Below, in pieces: positions 13,201-27,235 of a DNA stretch of 64,000 nucleotides; positions within the stretch are counted from its first letter, which is position 1; each line of letters begins with the position of its first letter. Below the pieces are notes generated by a model, which worked only from the letters and a program-made list of their open reading frames with translations, was not told the DNA's origin and did no database searches. Position numbers and translations under genes: made by a program. This stretch comes from Aporrectodea caliginosa (Eukaryota > Annelida > Clitellata > Crassiclitellata > Lumbricidae): the NCBI GenBank assembly GCA_020284085.1, contig JACEVL010000419.1:283501-347500 (forward strand). The letters are read 5' to 3'.

Positions 13201-16200
13201 AGTAAAGTAACTAAAGTTTAACGTTTTAATGCTGACTTCTTTTAAATTTATTTGAATATGCTACAACAATTTGGCTATTAGCGTTCAATAATAATTTTCT
13301 TCGTTATATATACATGTAGGCCCTATATAGGCCTACATATTTATATTTATAAGTTATGCTGCTTGATGCGTCAAACTCAAACATTAATTTCTTCGACCTG
13401 CTGAAAAATTCCCATGACCTGACGCGATCTGCTGAAATTGTATAGCTGGCGCCGCCACTGTTGCTACAAGTTAGAAATAAGAATGTTAGACTTTATGTTC
13501 AGTCATTTTACGATAATCTGTGTGACTGTAGGAAATTTCGAATCGATTTGGAGTCGGAGAAGACGTTGGCCTGGCTGCTTCACTGGGAAGATATCAAGCT
13601 TATCAGTCGTTACAAAGACAAAGCGGTTAGCTCCTTCTTGGCCTATGACCCCCATTCCTAACTTCACCTATTCTGGTGAATCAGCTTCACAGTACTGTAG
13701 TTTATCTCACAATACGTTACGACAGTCCAGCTTCATTGCATCTTATGACGACCATCTAGTTCCAAGTATTCAAACCTGGGTTCCTCGGCACCAAAAGTTA
13801 CCGTGAACCTGTTCGCTGGGTGCTGCGGCTTGATGTATGTATGTCTGGATTTCTATGTAAAGAGCATTGTGGGAGCCATCAAAAGCGCATGTCTGCCTAT
13901 GGAATCTGAACAGGTATGTCTTAATGTAGATAAAAAAAAGGAAGTTAAGTAGAGCTTAAAGGGACAGCTCGATTGTCAACGAGGAGATTGTTTTTGAAAG
14001 GGATGGACCAAGGCACAAGAGTGCACAGTGCAGTGGTGTTTGACGCAGCGAGGGACCAGAAGATCTCCATCAGTGAATGAGCGTAGCAACCGGCGACCTG
14101 ACTGAGCTGACACCGTCACAAACAGCTCTCGTATGTATTATGGTGGTGCAGAGCCAACCAACGATGCCCAGTCAAGAAGGAGGATCTTTAGTTTTATTCT
14201 GTCCTCGTTTGTATTGTATTGTATTGTATTGTATTTGAACACTTGTTATAGCGCCCCTACCAGATTTCCCATTCAGAGGCGCTCCCGACTACTGCGCGAA
14301 CGCTGAATCGGAGTTTCACGCCGAAGCGCATGAGCAATTGCGAGTGAAGGACTTGCCCAGGGTCCCTACGCGGCGACTTTGAGGTGGATTCGAACCCGCA
14401 ACCCTCCAGCTGCAAGGCACCGAACATACCCCTAAACCACCGCGCCCCAGTTGTATTGTGATGTGTTGTATTGTGTGTTGTATTGTACTCCACGTTTATA
14501 ATGCGACCGAGCCAACCGCAGTAAAGATCCGAGAAATTAATCTCTGATAAACCGACCCGACCGGGAAGCGAACCCGGGGCGCCGGTATCACGAAACAGAG
14601 TATCCGTCCCAGGACTATCCGGGGGATGAATGAATTTATCCCCCCGGATGGACTATACCGGTATAGAGTATCCGGGGGGATAAACCATTTCTATCTCCCG
14701 TCGTTTGAAATTATCCCCGGGGGATAAAAATGCACAGGTAGGCTATAAGGTATTATTATTTTAAATGCGTATAATTTATGAATATATATTTTAATCAAAA
14801 TCCAAAGCAAGAAATATTTAAATTAAGTGACTCTAAGTGAGCCTTCAAGTTCAAAAGTCTATTTTTAAATGTTCACTTTGAAACACTTTTCCACTAAAGT
14901 GAATGCTCTCTTTCAGATCATAAATTCAGTTCAATTGCTTAACGGCTCTATGAGGGCGAATAATTTTTGACGTATTGATTATAGAACTGACAACAAACAG
15001 TGCACACCACATTTCATTAGTTAATCATGCCTTTGAAATGCATTCTTAATGTTTGCTGCTTTGACTGTACGTTTGTGCAAAAGTTGTTCAAGACAGCTTG
15101 TTTCCCTTTTGCGTATAAATCTTTTAACTCAGTTACACCACTATGGCATTGCACTGCGGACCATTCCCACTTGAGCGCCACTGATCGGTGTGCACTGCGA
15201 GAGGCACTGTATAAATTGATAGATAGGCCTACAATACAATACCTGAGCCACTCTTCCAGTGGCGTGAGGGCATTGCTTCCAGAGGTCCCGAGCAGTAACG
15301 TAACGAAGGGGGCAGAGTGAGTCATTTCTATCATCCTGAAAATTTTCTTCTGGTCTGGATACCGAAGTTCGTGTCGTTTAAAAGAAGGAAGACAAATGAC
15401 TGTTGATATTTGTCTTCCTTCTTTTAGACACTTCCATCGCATCAAGACCTTCACGCAACTAGACTAATTATGCGAATGGGTTAACTTTTTGGCATTGCTT
15501 AACTAACGTGAGATTACAATAGCACACAGAACACAAGAACCCTTGAAGTTGGCTCGTTGCCTCAAATGGATTCAATGACTTTGCTGGTGTAGGCCTACCC
15601 ATAGATACGAAACAACCGATATCAAGCGCGCGCTACCAATTCACCTGATTAGCACCTTAGTCCCTTTTCATAACACTGTGTCTTAATTGCATTTTGTCTT
15701 AAATCCCCTACGTTGTCTCCGTTCTTTCAAGGATTCAGGTAATTTACGTCTATATTTAATGTCATCATCTGAGAAATAAATAGTACAGTAAAGGAAATAA
15801 AAGTTATAAAAGTTATTTGAATTTCTAAGTTATCCAAATAATTATGCGAAATGTTGTCTTTATATACAGTAATCTCCGATTGAGTGATAAACTGACTTAT
15901 ATTACTCCATATCAAGTTTTATATAAGTAAAAATTGTAAGTAGGCCTTCCAGTTTTAATAAAGTAAGCTAGTCTACACTCTATACTCAAAAAGGTTAGTT
16001 TTTAATAATTATGTTAGTTTATGTTAGTCAGCATGGACTTAGCCTATGTGAACTTAAGTCTACAATTTAAATTAGGAAAGATTTCAATATTTTAAATTTC
16101 TCAATTTCTTATTTAAAAAACATATAAAAATAAAATAATTGTTGTAGATTAATGTTACTTAGTTGGGTTGTTTGCTGATTAAAATTAAATTGCTTAAAAA

Positions 16201-19200
16201 CAGTTTTTACTTTCAGAATGCACTACAAGATGTAACAGAGTGAAATTATTTTATAGTTTCTTTTATCCCGTTTTCCCGTGTTTTATTTGTTGTTGTTGAA
16301 AAGACTACGTTTTTCGTTTATGATTCAGTTTTAAGTTTTAACCGTTTTTTCCAACTACGGTTCTAAATTGACTTAAATAGCACAATTTGTAATTAAGTTG
16401 CAGGGGGATACTTTTTGAATGGGGGATGATTTCGTACGACTCATGGGGATACTTTCGCACGAGGGGGGATAGTCCTTCACGTTCAGATTCATCCGGCCGG
16501 ATACTTCATTTCGCTAAAGGGATATAATTCTAATGGGGAATACTCTATTTCGTGACACCGACGTGACGAGCAGGCTACCAACCCACTCGGCCACTCAGGA
16601 TCCTTAGTGAGCCAATGTTGTGTATCTCTCGTATATGCCGAGCTATTAGAGAATTTTGGTCGATTGGCTATATACTAGCCGAACGGCGCAGCTCAGAGCG
16701 AACTGGACTTTGCGTCGTCCTAATTTCTGCTCGCCAGCATAGGTGGAATTACAACAGTCCATTCACGACAGCGCGAAGGAATGCAGCAAGGCCTTTGCAG
16801 CGCTAAACCATAGATTTTACGCCGTATATATATTGACCGAATCTGACGGAAGCCGATGGAAGCATATCCTGCACATCGCATGATCAGCCATGGATATGTT
16901 CTTGAGAGCTCCCAGGTCACGATGAAGGCGTTGTGAGACCCAATCCGGAACTGACGGACTACAGGAACACTTCTTTCTCAATTGAAGACGGCATATGCCG
17001 CGTTCCGATCGGTTTCGATCCATATAAATGTATAATTGTCGGGATATGCATGCGATTCGATGACATCCACCCTTGCACCGCCGTCACCATATGCAGCACT
17101 GAACGTGGTTGAAGTAAGGCAAGCGAGCGAATCCGATGGCTGACAGCTGGAGTAAGGCTGGGCATCACAACAGCGTGTTTGATAGCCGCAGTTTCCAAGT
17201 GCTGTGATGACTCTGGTCGGATTAAATATCTGTGCAGCTTTCTGTCAAATTAGGAAAAACTACTGATTATCACTAGTGAATCAATGATGTAGGCTTATAA
17301 CTATTTTTCGTTAAAACTTAAAGTGATCTAGAAATAGTAGCAGCATTTGGTTTGAATACAAGAATAGTTGGTCCTCATTAAAATAATCATCAGAAAGAAA
17401 TAATTAAATTAAATTAAACCTAGTGCTATAATTGACTTGTCTTTTTGTCCCCTCTGAAGTAGGATTGGAACCACTGATCTAGTTTATTTCGTCTTTAAGT
17501 TCTGCTGAAATCTTCTGTTGTTGTTTCTGTTGAATTCTCTTAGGACGCTGTGTCTCGTTCTGAAATCTTCTCCAAATCGCATCATTCTGATACAAGTGGA
17601 TCACAGACGACAGACGTTAAATCATTTGAGAGTATCGCTACAAGCGATCTAACAGAATTCGGTTATTATCAGGTATTCGCATGGCGGTTATTATACTGCA
17701 CTATCTGCAAAACGGACGAAGTTAGCATCTTATTAGAATTTTGGTTTATTTATTTCTTTAATGAGTTCTTGCTCCTATTATTCTAAATCTTGATCCAAGG
17801 GCCAAGGCATAAGGCAAGGATCCCCACAGTTGCAGGCCCTTATTGATCGTAGATCTACAGCGCTACTCAATAAAACCACTGCGCCTAAACTAACTGAGTT
17901 CATTATTTGACGATCTTGTGCACCCAGTTTTCATGAAATCGCTTGGCTTAATGGATAAGATTAATCTAACTTCTGAATCAAGTATATTCAAGTGCCATAA
18001 AAATGAAGAAAACGGAGTTATCAAAAATTAGCTAAAGATTTTTTTATTGCATGAAACTGAGGTGGTACGTACTAGAGGTCTGCGGGTAGACCATTTTTGC
18101 TACCCGACCCGTACCCGTAAGACAGAACCGTTACCCGTACCCGTACTCAAAATTACTACCCTACCCTACCCGTACCCGCGGGTATACCCGTACCCGTAAA
18201 GTACCCGTCACGTCTTTAGCACGCCTTCCCATATTCCCTGTCCCTACCAGGCCAACAGGCTTACAAATCCACATGTAGCAATAATAATAAATAGGCTGAT
18301 CATGACGATAATGATGATGATAATGATAGTAGTAGTAGTTGTTGTAGTAGTAGCCTAGTAGTAGTGGTGGTGGTGGTGGTGGTGGTAGTGGTAGTGGTAG
18401 TAGTAGTAGTAGTAGTCGTTGTTGTGGTAATAGTAGTAGTAGCAGCAGCAGCAGTTATTGTGGTAGTAATAATAATGGGCAGTCAACTTATGGAATCTGT
18501 TACATGCAACTGTTGTTCGTTCTCAGTGGAATTGTACATTTTATCTCCGTGGTATATACTGTCACCTTGTACACTAAGTAACTGTTAATTCTACGTTACA
18601 GACCCGGTCACGACCATTGTGCGCCTACATTCTATATTATATATGACGGTGACAATGTAACCCCAAAACTTCACGTCGGTACGGGTAAAACCGGGTATAC
18701 CGTACCCGTGACGACCCTACCCGACCCGTGAAATGCGTACCCAACCCGTACCCGATCCGCGGGTACGGGTCGGGTACGGGTAAAACCCGCGGGTACGTTT
18801 TTACCCGCAGACCCCTAGTACGTACATCTGGCCTGTGCTTGTAATAGCCTTGTATGCTTTGACCTGACTTAGTTTTTGGCTTTCAACTAACTGCGCATGC
18901 ATTGAATCTCGGTTGCTGAAGTGACACCGTTCCAGATTGGTTTACCACTTGCCACATGCGGTGTGTTAAAGTCTCTCCTCAACGCTGCGCCATTGTATGA
19001 CAGTTGTTACTAGTTGCTACTGCTATCACTGCATAAAAATTGCCGGTTTTATGAATCACTATGCATCGTTGCTGCCTGTGGTCATGGATTGTTTTTCTAC
19101 CTCTCTATCTTCGCCAGTTTGTAATGTCTCTCTGTCTCTTTCTGTGTATCTGTCTTGTGTTTCTCTATGGTTGTTTGAGTGTCTCTTTCTGTGTGTCTGG

Positions 19201-22153
19201 CTTGACAGATAGTCTGGATGTCACTTTTCGTGTATCTTTCTGGTATGTCTGTCTGGATGTCTCTTTTTGTGTATCTGTCCTATCTATCTCTCTGTCTGAC
19301 TGTCTCTAGGATAAGAAGATTGTTGTTAAGTTGTCACCACTGACGACAGTGGATATGAGAGACAAACGAATACGCTTGGAGTTCATGAAGGTCAGTTACT
19401 TTACTTTATTAATCCTTTTTCCATTTCGTTTCTTCTTCACAATCTCACTTGACTAATTGCAGGCAACAGAATACTGCTCCAAGGTCGTTAAATCGTGAAG
19501 ACTAGATCTTCGGGAACACATTTTGCCAAAACAAAACAACTTGCTTGGCTTTATAATTCCATCCTGATGCCACATGCGAGTAGAACTCCTGATGGAATTA
19601 CGTTTCATCACTTGCAAACTACGTTCATCACATGCCAGTTGGATTAATTCTTTCGTAGCCAGAAATCCGATTATGCGTTGCTATAAACTGTTAAAAATTA
19701 TTACCGTGTAGCAATTTTACAAAAAAGGATGCCAGTATTGTTTGACTTTACCTCAAAATAGGTATTAATTTGAAGAAATATATGTGTGCAGATGCGAAAA
19801 TTACATGATGTGAACATCAACAGTTTTGTCGGCGCCTGTGTGGAACCTACTCACGTTTGCATCTGCATGAGCTACTGTCCAAAACGAAGCGTTTGGAATG
19901 TCATCGAGAGAAGGTCGTTTAGTATGACGTGGCATTTTCGAATGGCTCTTGCTGTAGACATTGCAAAGGTATTTATATTTAAGCTTCTAATAGACAAATT
20001 ATCCTCTATTATCCATGCTAAATTATATTAATCCCACAAAATGGAAACAGAGCTGCTATTTAGTGGGCTATTCTAGTTACAGTTTCGAAAGATTTGTACT
20101 GAACTCTTCTCAAAAGAACATTTGCAATTGATGTGTGTCGAGTGATTGAATGAAAAGTCTCTTTGTTAGGGAATGGCCTACCTGCATGACTCTAATATTG
20201 GTTCGCACGGTCATCTGACGAGTACCAACTGTGTCATCGACTCCAGATGGACTTGTAAGATCACCGATTACGGACTGTGTTACATGCGGAGGGGACATCT
20301 CCTGCAACGTCAGTCGAACAAGATGGGAAACATCGTTCAAGATGAAGATGCCAGTGACGACAGATGTATGAGAAACTTTGTCAGATTAACGTATAAACAA
20401 CTTGTATCTATTCCATTGTCATTGGCTGTAGAGCATTTGCAAAGAGACAATTTTAAAAGAAACATTAACTTGTAGTATTGCTTGGTATTCAAGTACGATT
20501 TGCATTCATTGCGTGTATATGCAATTCAAGTACCTATAAAAGATTGTAAAGAAGCAATTCAATATTTTTTAAGTGCTGGCTTAATATTAGTATAGAGTTT
20601 CAGTCTGTTGAAGCCGACTTAGTAATGTCCTTGACCTTGGCGAAACACATGCTATTCAATTATAATTGTCTTTTAACCAGCTTGGGATTTTTCTACAGTG
20701 TAAGAAAATTGCCTTCTATTGCGTGTTTTGTGAGAATAAATTTGCCATTATACACGTCTTACTGGTACTTGCAATTTGAGTACTTGAAACAAGTCATTCT
20801 ATGTTGGCAACATAGAAGAGCATTACTAAGAACATTACTAAGTCGGTTTCAACCGACTGAAACTCTATACTAACAATGCTGGATGATAGAACATTATATG
20901 TTGGTAATTCTACGGTCGATTGCTGCACTGTTTTTCGCATGGCAATTATTGTTCCGGGATTTCTTCACGCATGGGATTATTATGCCGTGTCATATTGTCA
21001 CTTATTCATAGGCTACAGTGGTCACTGTTTAAAAGTTTTATTACTGAGTTTCTGTATAAGGATATTTGTCGCCTTTTCTTTTCGTGATGGTTCACCAACT
21101 TCATTATAGATTATTTGTGGATGGCACCGGAATTGCTTCGCCTCGTTCCTCCGAAGCGCCCGTTGTGTGGAACGAAGAATGCAGACGTTTTCGCATTCGG
21201 CATCATCCTTCAGGAGATCTGCTTTCAGCAGAAACCTTTTGGGATCTTGCTCGACGAATTTGGTGCCTCTGGTAGGGAGGCATTCGATATTTGCTGTTTT
21301 GCTTCGACATCGGATTTAATTTAATTTTATCTCTCTATAATACGAAGAGCTTATTTCAATCATGAAATTTTCTTTAAAACGGCCCTTGACTTTATAATTA
21401 TATGCCATGGTCATGAGAAAGATTGGGTGACACAGAAAAGTTCTCTTAGGTGAATTACAACCTACTTTAGATATCTCTCTCAGCAAGCACAGTAGTAGGA
21501 ACGCTGAGAGATGCTATCTAAGTAGCTACATGTCTCTACCTCTTGCTGGAACATTACAATTTCAATTACATTTAAATATGCTGCCATTTTCTTTACCGTC
21601 CATGCCAACAGGAAAGCCAAAACTACGCGTTTAGTCCGTAAAAGAAAATCTTATATGCAGATTTAGAAGCTTTCATTTGATCTTCTGATCATAGAATTGA
21701 TGCCACGTATGTACACTGGTTCATTATTGCCATAATCCGAAACTAGAATAGTCTTTTGAGAGTTGTAGTTATGTGCTACGGTGAAATGTTTCATTTTGGT
21801 TTGTCATTCAACAGAAGTGGTATCCCGCGTGAAGAGATCCGAGAAGCCTCCATTTCGGCCAATTGAGCCAGAAGACAAGATGGAGATGCCCGGTGACTCA
21901 ACACGATACAGCGACAAATGGATGGAACTCATGAAGTCATGCTGGGCAGAGAAGCCTTACGCAAGGCCGACATTTCAGACCGTATTACAGACACTCTCGC
22001 GCATCAGTGGAGGACAGTGAGTCTTTCAGACATTGAAATGTTCGAATTACATTTTCAAAGTCTTCTAAAACACTTCTATTTGGATCTTTCAAGTAGCAAT
22101 CTTTTAGTGCCAAAATCCATTAAAAAGTTTAGGCCAGTGATGTTGATTGGTCC

Positions 22154-22245
<92 letters not shown>

Positions 22246-22250
22246 TATTA

Positions 22251-22282
<32 letters not shown>

Positions 22283-23818
22283 ATTCGTTTATTTATTGAA
22301 ACTGACAAGTACACTGTACGATTATATGACATAGTAGTAACAGATGATAACAAGTTATTACAAAAGTCGAATTTACCTGTATGGCAGCCTGCAAAGCGCT
22401 CATCTGTCGTAGTGCTCATTTAACATTTTACTCCCTCTAGGGAGTTGACGGCTCAGTCAACCTTATGGGACTGATGGGTATCAAACCCGCGTCATTCTGA
22501 TCATCTCCTCCCCAAAAAGGCGCTATATAACAGTTTGGGTGCATACATACATCATGAGGAATGTATTCGTTGCTTCTTGTTTTCCCTCGTCCAGTTTTAT
22601 CTTGGAAGGAAAATGCAGTGAACTTATTTTGTGAAGTTAGATTTCCTTTCTTCGTGTCACTGTTGCGAGTGATGAATCTGTGTGCACAACCATCTTTCTA
22701 AAGCCAGGTTCTATGTATGGATTTTTCTTTACGTTTTTTATGTATGCATGTGCTTCTATTTGTACTTGTTTCTGCATGTAGGCCTATGTTTATATGCATA
22801 CATGTAGATAGATTTTAAACGAGCGCCTTTAAACTGCCTCACATTAATCATTATGGGGTCTACTTTCCTTTGTTAGAGTTTGGTGCATATAAATTACCGA
22901 TTACCACTTAGAATCTATTGTCTACTTCTATAGCGCCGTTATCCTAGTGCACACTCTAGCATTATGACCATGATTTCTGACTGGTGGTGGTTGGTCGCTT
23001 TGGTTTAAGTGAGATCGCTGCAGTAAGATGTCGCCATAATCGGTCGGAGATGTTCAAAATCGGATTGGTGAGCGACACGTATACCTCCATAATTATGAGA
23101 AATCGCCAGACATGATTTAAGTCTAGTGGTAAATTTTGTTTAGCTTTAATTAAGATGGGCTTGTATTGTATGAGGTACTTAACAGAGAGCACATTACATA
23201 TAATTATGTATTGATTGTTGTATTCTTCAGAGCAATTCATGCTATAGATAACATGGTGAAGATGTTGGAGATTCATACAGTCAGACTGGAAAATATTGTG
23301 CATGAAAGAAGTCAGGAACTCTACGAGCAGAAACAGAAAGCCGACTCACTTCTCTACAGCATCTTGCCAAAGTATTTTAAACCACTCTTTGCTCCATCTT
23401 AACGAATTATATGAGTAGTCATTAACCGTTAATTGTGACTCAAATTCTGCTTAAATGATTTCGCTCTATAATGCTTTTTGATCTTATCAGGAGGTATTCT
23501 CGCCGAATAGCACACCATTTTGTTATTGACAGCCTTCATGTCATGTGCTTCTTTAAGGGTTGTCGCGGAGCAGTTGAAAGAAGGCAGCAAAGTCTTACCG
23601 GAACACTTTGAAGCAGTGACAATCTTTGTTTCCGATATCGTTCAGTTCACACCGCTTGCAGCAGCCAGTACTCCAATACAGGTTCCCTATCTGATCTCTT
23701 TCTCTCGGTTAAATCTTGTACAACATAAAGGCCATCGCCCAGTTTATGCAATAACTTGAATACATTTGATAGTGAATGAATAGATGATAATAATAATAAT
23801 AATAATATTAATACTAAT

Positions 23819-23865
<47 letters not shown>

Positions 23866-26800
23866 GACGATTTCTATAGCGCCGTAGCACAGCCGAATAT
23901 AGGGTGTGAAGACTAGAATTAACTATGCAATGTTGTCAGAGCCGATTAAATTGTCCTCTTGGGCAATAGCCTACAGACTGCATCAAACACCATTATGTTG
24001 CTGCAAATATCGTAGCAGGAGTCTAAAATCGGCCGTTATACCTCTGGCACGTCGCCTTTGCAGCATCAACTGGTAACCAATTAACCCAACATTCCTCTAA
24101 CCGAGTCTAGTGTTCAACATCGTCAACGTGATGGATGGCGCCTATCAGGCTGCTGCATTATTACTTTATTATTATTACTTTACGATATTATTGCTTCTAT
24201 TATGTGTTATTTTATATTCAGTTTCGATGTCCCATTGTGCGTTTGCTAATGGAGTAATAAAGGCTATACTTACTGACTGACTTACTTAACGTTTACAATG
24301 GGGACGGTGTTACTCAGCCGTAAAAGGTCATTCCTCTCTTTTAAGGAGATGTTGTGTCACTTGGATGGATGGATCCACAGTTTAACGGCAGCTTATGACA
24401 ACATAGGCCGTTGCCGCCGACAAAGATTAGTTTTTGGCATATTACAGCTCTGTCACTTTAAATGTAGCTTTTCATCAGTGAATGCTTCGTTTTCTAACGT
24501 TGCAGGTGGTGACCTTTCTTGGGTTGTTGTACAATATGTATGACGAGATCATTGACAGAAATGACGTCTACAAGGTCTGTTGTTTTAGCTGGTACTGCTC
24601 GGTTTTAGTTATTTCATGACAATAATGTTGTATCCCATAAGCATAACTGCGTTCTTGTTGGAAACTTTTCGGTAATCCGCATTTTAAAGCGATGGCTTGT
24701 GTTTCATAATACTTAAGCATTAGAATATGTAGAGTTGTTATTTTTATAGGCTAATATTTTTTCCAACTACAAAATGCTGTGAAACTTTAAATATTGTGAT
24801 TCAGCGGTTGAGCTGCAGTGAACTAATTTCTGTCAAACATTTTTTGCTGCCATTTCTAATTATCCCCGTGTATATGTATGCCACTCCCCTTACTGATCAG
24901 AGCTTGTGGCCATTTTCAACGAACATGGTCATAACTTTTTAATCTAGGCACCTCTGGGGGAAATGTTTCTCCAGGATGTATATTCCCCACAGAAATATAA
25001 CAAAGTAATAATAGTCTGTGTTGTTGACATTATAATATATATGAACTTCTATATAATTATATTATTTACTATTATAATATACGATACTATCATGTTATAG
25101 GGAGTAAAATCTGCTGTTAATATAATATTTGTACAAATATTATATGTTTACAACTTAATGGCTTCTTTCAAGTGTTATCTTTAAAATTTGAATGTATCAA
25201 ATTTCAAAATATTTTGTTCCTTGAAGATTTATTAAAATTACATCATTACTACATGGCTTCCGGATTCGGTAGTTTGAGCATCTTTGCAACACTGCCGACT
25301 CACGCCTCTTCTCTGCGGTCCTAGGAAACCCGGGGCATGTACTCCATGGACTACTCCCCCCAAAAAGCCGCTCCCCTACACCCTGCGCCCGAGATTACAT
25401 GACCGTTTTATTCCACAAGCTGACAATCTTTCACGCAGATCGTTTATAATAAGAATGTTATACTCTGTATAAATGTATGTACACCAAAGTGCGGATATGC
25501 AATTGGTTGAATAAAGAATATACTTACTTACTTACTTTACTTAGTTGAATCCTTGTTGCTTGGTTTGTGTTCCATTGGTAAATTTGGAATATACAGTTAT
25601 GTATCGATTTGACTGAAATCTCCTGCCTTCTATTTACAAATATCACTTTGAACTCTCATCTCAGGTCCATTCGTATTTGACTAGAAACTTTAGCGCTTAT
25701 CACCGCACCTATGCCCGCACGAACACACACCTCTTCTCTATTAAATCGATTGGAGTAACGACCTAGGAAGAAATTCCTATGGAAAAACGCTTATCCCCCA
25801 GCATCTGGATATTCAAAAACAAATTGAGCACCTACATTATGGAAGGTATACTGTATAAACAACCTTGTCTGATTCACTCCTTTCGCCCTTTATGTGCATT
25901 GTAGTATCTAATCTCTACTTAGTAGTTCAGTATTATTATTTTAAATCATTATTGACTCAACAGTCTTGAGCAGTTGTCTCAGTTTCACTTTCCTTGTTTC
26001 CTGTTTTCATTCATATTGTTTCTTTTCTGTTTTTTCTTCTGTTTTTGCTTTGTCATTATTACGTTGAACACTGTAAGTATGTCTTGCAATGGTAATCCTT
26101 ATTTTAAGGTCACCACATAATTATGACCTAATTTAACCTATAATTTGGTGTCCCTACTTAGCGGACCTTCTTTTTGTAACCGAGTTGCAATGATATGTAA
26201 GCCTGATGAGTTTGTTTGGTTTGATTGCAAAATAAACCATTTTGATTGATTGATTGATTGATTGATTTATTGATTTATTTATTTATTTATTGACTGATTG
26301 ATTGATTTATTGATAAACTATTTCTGCTACTAGTATCCTGTTCAACAATTTGTTTACTTTAAGACGTTCTTGGAAATTGAACGTATTTTCTAGTTTTTAT
26401 ATTAATTTCAGTTATATGCCTGGTCTGCTAGTATTGTCTGCAGTCAAACTCAAACACGACTCAAACTACATCTTAGCTACGAGTGACAGCTGATTCCTAG
26501 CAGCACTGAAATAATAGAGCAACTTTGTTCAGACGACAGCTTAAAATACTACCATTACAGTGTGGAAATAAAAAAATTAAAGTGGGGAGGGAATGCTTGT
26601 TCGTCTGCTCCCCACATACCTTGAACCCTCCTCCCTAGTGGAGGAGGCGGATTAGATAATAAGACACTGCATGGTCATTATGCATTTGCGATAGTTTAAG
26701 AAGCTTGTAATTTGCTGTATAACTGAATGTAAGCTCAAACACTCGTCAGTTCTCAATAAAATCTATTGGCGCCACTACCTGGAATAAAATTCCTCAAGAA

Positions 26801-27182
26801 ATCTCCCTCACTTACATTGTTTAAGAATAAGCTTCGCACTTATTTAGTTGAAGGTAATTATTAAATGCTTTGATGTATTAATCTTTTATTTCCATGTGTC
26901 TAACTGCACTTCCCACTCATTATGTACTCATTACTTTTGATATTTAGTTTAAATTAGTTAAGGTTAGTTAAGATTTTGTATGTTAATCAAGTCAACAACT
27001 GTTATACTAAGTAAAGCATCTTTCGGTCGCCACATATTCTGTTGAAATTATATAGAGGTGTCCCTACTTAGCGGGATCTTTGATCCCTTCAGGGCCTTCG
27101 CTTGTGGCATTCAACTATCCATACTTAAAAGTGCAATCTGATTTGTAATATTATTGTTTATTGTTGTTTGGCTACAAATAAA

Positions 27183-27235
<53 letters not shown>

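Larger units (their letters stand above)
14490..16610 (-). mobile_element. tRNA-like SINE (type 2) split by a TIR element
   Basis: Minus strand: CCTGAGTGGCCGAGTGGGTT (16592-16610 and below; A-box TGGCCGAGTGG) and, after the insertion, CCCCGGGTTCGCTTCCCGG (B-box-like) at 14560-14582, then a short unique 3' part to about 14490. The two halves join at the insertion site of the element 14583-16560. Confidence 0.7.

Noticed and set aside
15017..15454. Overlapping 145- and 97-codon frames on opposite strands as a transposase
   Set aside because: They are shadows of each other, resemble no known protein, and one ends within the perfect hairpin.
14250..16610. Functional tRNA genes
   Set aside because: A- and B-box-like sequences are present, but no cloverleaf closes, the sequences continue into SINE bodies and copies recur at 60405 and elsewhere.
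18364..18588. Frame starting with a Val run
   Set aside because: GTA/GTG triplet repeat inside a hAT-like element.
21918..22334. Frame with a long Ile run
   Set aside because: ATT microsatellite read in frame, overlapping exon 11 in another frame.
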